From positions 62,001 through 126,000 of the forward strand of contig NZ_CP040889.1 of NCBI RefSeq assembly GCF_006171285.1: a stretch of DNA of 64,000 nucleotides, in the 5' to 3' direction. A program made the translations under genes and the position numbers. Positions 61,061 to 64,000 of this stretch are shown in pieces. How positions within the stretch are numbered: position 1 is the stretch's first letter; every line of letters starts with the position of its first letter. Source of the stretch: Leclercia adecarboxylata. GTDB taxonomy: Bacteria; Pseudomonadota; Gammaproteobacteria; Enterobacterales; Enterobacteriaceae. The notes below the pieces were generated by a model. It saw only the letters and a program-made list of their open reading frames with translations, searched no databases and had not been told where the DNA came from.

Positions 61061-61480
61061 GGTGCTTCTCCTGCAGAATAGATTTGCGTGCAGGGTAACA
61101 CAGAAACCGCGCCTCCCCCTGCTAATTGCGCGGGCTATGCTGGTGCAAAATGGCGCAAATCGTGACCGTTGCACAACTTATGTGCTTTGTTGTTAATGAG
61201 ATGTGATCCCCGCTGTAATTTCACTTCGTGCCGCCGGGTGGCTTAAAACGGCGCTCTATACTGAAAATTGTCGAAACATGGCAATAGCTGCCCGTTCTGG
61301 CAACCATTTTGCTTAACGTTGTTCTGTCGAGGAGATGCGTCAGAAAACCTCGCCTGTTTCTGCAGTTTGTCGTCCGTATAGTGCAGTCCGTTTAGTGCAA
61401 TGCTTTTGGATTGGGTACGCCTCATGGCGTTCGACTACACAGGGTTCGTGCAAAAAACCACTCAGAAAAGGTACATAATA
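61061..61480. other. Upstream region of the branched-chain amino-acid operon
   Basis: This 420-base gap between divergent yecA and the liv-like operon holds no credible ORF or tRNA. K-12 has leuZ-cysT-glyW near yecA; none is found. The operon's promoter must be here, but I could not fix it. Confidence 0.5.
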
Positions 61481-62602
61481 ATGTCGCTGAAATTCATCAG
61501 AAGTCCTCTTTCTCTTGTAATGGCAGGCTGCCTGGTCACGGCGTTTTCCGCCCAGGCTGATATCGTGATTGGCGTGGCGGGTCCCTTTACCGGGCCGAAC
61601 GCAACGTACGGGGATCAGTACTGGCACGGCGCAACGCAGGCTGCGGAAGACATCAACGCCGCGGGCGGCATTAATGGCGAGAAGATCAAACTGGTGCAGG
61701 GAGATGACGCCTGTGAACCGAAACAGGCCGTCTCGGTTGCCAACCGTCTGGTTGACCAGGATAAAGTCAAAGCCGTGGTCGGCCACTTTTGCTCCTCCTC
61801 CACCATGCCGGCCTCCGAGGTCTATAACGACGCGGGCGTGCTGGCGATCACCCCAGGCTCCACTAACCCGCAGATCACCGAGCGCGGCATGAGCGACATG
61901 TTCCGCATGTGCGGACGCGACGACCAGCAGGGCCAGGTCGCCAGCGATTTCATTATTGATAAGCTGAAAGCCAAACGGGTGGTGATCATCCACGACAAAG
62001 ATACCTACGGCCAGGGTCTGGCGGATGCCACCAAAGCGGCGCTGGCGAAACGCGGCGTTAAGGACGTGATGTACGAAGGGCTGTCGCGCGGTGAGAAAGA
62101 CTTTAACGCCCTGGTGACCAAAATTGGCGCCCAGAAGCCGGACGTGGTCTTCTTCGGCGGTTGTCACCCGGAAGCGGGTCCGCTGGTGCGTCAGATGCGT
62201 GAGCAGGGCGTGCAGGCGAAATTCTTCTCCGGAGACTGCATCGTCAACGAAGAGATGGTCACCGCCGCCGGTGGCGCGCAGTACACCAACGGCATCTACA
62301 TGACCTTCGGCAAAGATCCACGCCTGATCCCGGAAGGCAAAGCGGTGATCGAGAAGTTCCGCGCCAGCAAGTTTGAGCCGGAAGGCTACACCCTCTACTC
62401 CTACGCCTCTATCCAGGCCATTGCTGCGGCCTTTAAAGCCGCCGGCGGCGCCGATCCGGCCAAAGCCAGCGAATGGCTGAAGGCCAATTCGGTGGATACC
62501 GTGATGGGCAAAAAATCCTGGGACAGCAAAGGTGACCTGAAAGTCTCCGACTACGTGGTGTACCAGTGGGACGACAAAGGTAAATATAAGGAAGTGCAGT
62601 AA
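61481..62602 (+). CDS. Branched-chain amino-acid ABC transporter binding protein (LivJ/LivK-like)
   Basis: The 373-aa periplasmic protein has a signal peptide (MSLKFIRSPLSLVMAGCLVT .. SAQA) and the Leu-binding fold (GPFTGPNATYGDQYWHGATQ, DDACEPKQAVSVANRLVDQD, GHFCSSSTMPAS). Only moderately like E. coli LivJ, so a distinct second system is likely; the ligand could be a branched-chain or related amino acid. ATG at 61481 after AAAGG. Confidence 0.9.
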   Translation: MSLKFIRSPLSLVMAGCLVTAFSAQADIVIGVAGPFTGPNATYGDQYWHGATQAAEDINAAGGINGEKIKLVQGDDACEPKQAVSVANRLVDQDKVKAVVGHFCSSSTMPASEVYNDAGVLAITPGSTNPQITERGMSDMFRMCGRDDQQGQVASDFIIDKLKAKRVVIIHDKDTYGQGLADATKAALAKRGVKDVMYEGLSRGEKDFNALVTKIGAQKPDVVFFGGCHPEAGPLVRQMREQGVQAKFFSGDCIVNEEMVTAAGGAQYTNGIYMTFGKDPRLIPEGKAVIEKFRASKFEPEGYTLYSYASIQAIAAAFKAAGGADPAKASEWLKANSVDTVMGKKSWDSKGDLKVSDYVVYQWDDKGKYKEVQ

Positions 62603-62696
62603 CCGGACGGAATCACGCTCAACGTCGGTATGGCGACATGCCGACGCACTATAACCAACGGGCCGCCTCCCCCGCGGCCTGAAACACGAGCGCGCG

Positions 62697-63614
62697 ATGA
62701 TGGAAACTTTCTTTCTGCAGCAGTTAATCAATGGCTTAACGCTGGGCTCCGTCTACGGATTGATAGCCATCGGCTACACCATGGTATACGGCATTATCGG
62801 CATGATTAACTTCGCCCACGGCGAAGTGTATATGATCTCCGCCTACCTCTGCGCTATCGGCCTGGCGCTCCTCTCCTTCTTCGGACTGGAATCTTTCCCG
62901 CTGCTGATCCTCGGCACGCTGGTCTTTACCATCGTGGTGACGGGGGTGTACGGCTGGACCATCGAGCGCATCGCCTATAAGCCACTGCGTAACTCCACGC
63001 GTCTGGCCCCGCTGATCTCCGCCATCGGCATGTCGCTGATCCTGCAAAACTACGCCCAGATCAGCCAGGGTCCGCGCCAGCAGGGGGTGCCTACCATGCT
63101 GGACGGCGTGCTGCGCTTCCACATTGGCGAAGGCTTTGTGCAGATCACCTACACCAAGGTCTTTATTCTTATCGCCTCGTTCACCGGCATGCTGGTGCTC
63201 ACCTGGATAATCAGCAATACCCGTTTAGGGCGGATGTGCCGCGCGGTGCAGCAGGACCGCAAGATGGCGTCAATTCTGGGTATTAATACCGACCGGATCA
63301 TCTCCCTGGTGTTTGTGATTGGCGCGGCGATGGCCGGACTGGCGGGGGTGCTGATCACCATGAACTACGGCACCTTTGATTTTTACGCCGGGTTTATCAT
63401 CGGCATTAAGGCCTTTACCGCCGCCGTGCTCGGGGGGATCGGCTCCCTGCCGGGCGCCATGTTAGGGGGACTTATCCTTGGCATTGCCGAGGCGCAGTTC
63501 TCCGGGATGGTGAACTCCGATTATAAAGATGTGTTCTCCTTTGGATTGCTGGTGGTGATCCTTATTTTCCGTCCTCAGGGACTGCTTGGCCGCCCTGTCG
63601 TGGCCAAAGTATGA
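62697..63614 (+). CDS. Branched-chain amino-acid ABC permease LivH-like
   Basis: The 305-aa permease has the LivH motifs (LTLGSVYGLIAIGYTMVYGI, INFAHGEVYMISAYL, GIKAFTAAVLGGIGSLPGAM). Two ATG codons lie in tandem (62697, 62700). It follows the binding-protein gene by 94 bases. Confidence 0.92.
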   Translation: MMETFFLQQLINGLTLGSVYGLIAIGYTMVYGIIGMINFAHGEVYMISAYLCAIGLALLSFFGLESFPLLILGTLVFTIVVTGVYGWTIERIAYKPLRNSTRLAPLISAIGMSLILQNYAQISQGPRQQGVPTMLDGVLRFHIGEGFVQITYTKVFILIASFTGMLVLTWIISNTRLGRMCRAVQQDRKMASILGINTDRIISLVFVIGAAMAGLAGVLITMNYGTFDFYAGFIIGIKAFTAAVLGGIGSLPGAMLGGLILGIAEAQFSGMVNSDYKDVFSFGLLVVILIFRPQGLLGRPVVAKV

Positions 63615-63624
63615 GGGAAGCAAA

Positions 63625-64000
63625 ATGACGTCACAGATCGTTTCGCAGCCCGTGGCGCACGACGGGTTTTCACTTAAACGCTGCATCCTCGATGCCATTT
63701 TTGCCGGGATGGTCGCGCTGATTATCTTTGGCCCGGTGGCGGGCGTGGTGCTGGATGGCTACAGCTTTAACTTCGAAGGGCGGCGGCTGGTGTGGATCAT
63801 CGCCACGGTGATGACCGGGCGTTTTTTACTCAGCGCCTTCTTAATGACCGCGCCGGGCAGACGCGTGCTGGCGCGTTTCGATAACGATAACTCGGGGGTG
63901 TACGTCCGCCCGCCGGAGTACAAAAGCCGGATGCGCTGGATCCTGCCGCTGATCGTCACCCTGGCGGTCTGCTTCCCGTTTGTTGCCACCAAATACGTGC
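63625..64000 (+). CDS. Branched-chain amino-acid ABC permease LivM-like (5' part)
   Basis: The frame stays open from the ATG at 63625, ten bases after livH, to the window edge: MTSQIVSQPVAHDGFSLKRC and on to WILPLIVTLAVCFPFVATKY. It resembles the long cytoplasmic N-terminus and first helices of LivM. Only 125 codons are in the window. The ATP-binding genes should follow. Confidence 0.85.
   Translation, partial: MTSQIVSQPVAHDGFSLKRCILDAIFAGMVALIIFGPVAGVVLDGYSFNFEGRRLVWIIATVMTGRFLLSAFLMTAPGRRVLARFDNDNSGVYVRPPEYKSRMRWILPLIVTLAVCFPFVATKYV

Noticed and set aside
61130..61175. Sigma-54-like promoter upstream of the liv-like operon (TGGCGC ... TTGCA)
   Set aside because: The spacing between the two elements is about 12 bases, too long for a -24/-12 promoter.

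Overview
The window is chromosomal DNA of an Enterobacteriaceae bacterium, most like Enterobacter or a close relative. This rests on the E. coli-like backbone order (yecE-yecN-cmoAB-cutC-yecM-argS-flhEAB-cheZYBR-tap-tar ... cheW-cheA-motBA-flhCD-uspC-otsAB-araHGF-ftnB-yecJ-azuC-yecR-ftnA-tyrP-yecA) and on near-identical proteins. Compared with my memory of K-12, almost every backbone junction carries an extra cassette.

Bases 1-10.6 kb are the early and immunity end of a lambdoid prophage. On the minus strand are cro, a small unknown gene, a DEAH helicase, a Toprim primase and a lambda-Q-like antiterminator, with a candidate late promoter and immediate terminator at the very edge. On the plus strand are cI (LexA/S24 repressor), a strong pL-type promoter, about eleven small early genes, a DUF1233-type excisionase and a tyrosine integrase. 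The integrase abuts yecE, whose 5' end is missing: the phage is integrated inside yecE and the other yecE fragment lies left of the window.

10.6-20 kb: yecE remnant, yecN, cmoA, cmoB (tRNA cmo5U34 synthesis), a REP plus ERIC element where K-12 has torYZ, cutC, yecM, argS, and a rhamnogalacturonate cassette (rhiN-like GH105 hydrolase and rhiT-like GPH transporter) with a good KdgR-box candidate.

20-44 kb: flagellar and chemotaxis genes on the minus strand. The flhBAE operon is separated from cheZ by a two-gene HTH plus small-protein module that looks like a toxin-antitoxin pair. The tar-tap-cheRBYZ unit keeps its own sigma-28 promoter. It is separated from motAB-cheAW by an archaic (Csu-type, spore-coat-U) chaperone-usher pilus operon whose chaperone gene is broken by an internal deletion, and by a DctA-family transporter under a CRP site. 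flhDC has a long AT-rich leader with a near-perfect CRP site; a sigma-28 promoter inside flhC plus a terminator before motA predicts the MotR sRNA.

44-64 kb: uspC, otsBA (trehalose synthesis, RpoS-type promoter), araFGH (arabinose import, AraC half-sites 21 bp apart), a DJ-1 family protein, ftnB, a DcuA/B-type C4-dicarboxylate carrier, yecJ, the 27-residue AzuC protein with tandem CRP sites, a DHA2 exporter, an RpiB/LacAB-type isomerase, yecR, ftnA, tyrP (TyrR boxes), yecA, and the start of a branched-chain amino-acid ABC operon (livJ/livH/livM-like, the last cut by the window end). No tRNA, rRNA, CRISPR array or insertion sequence was seen.
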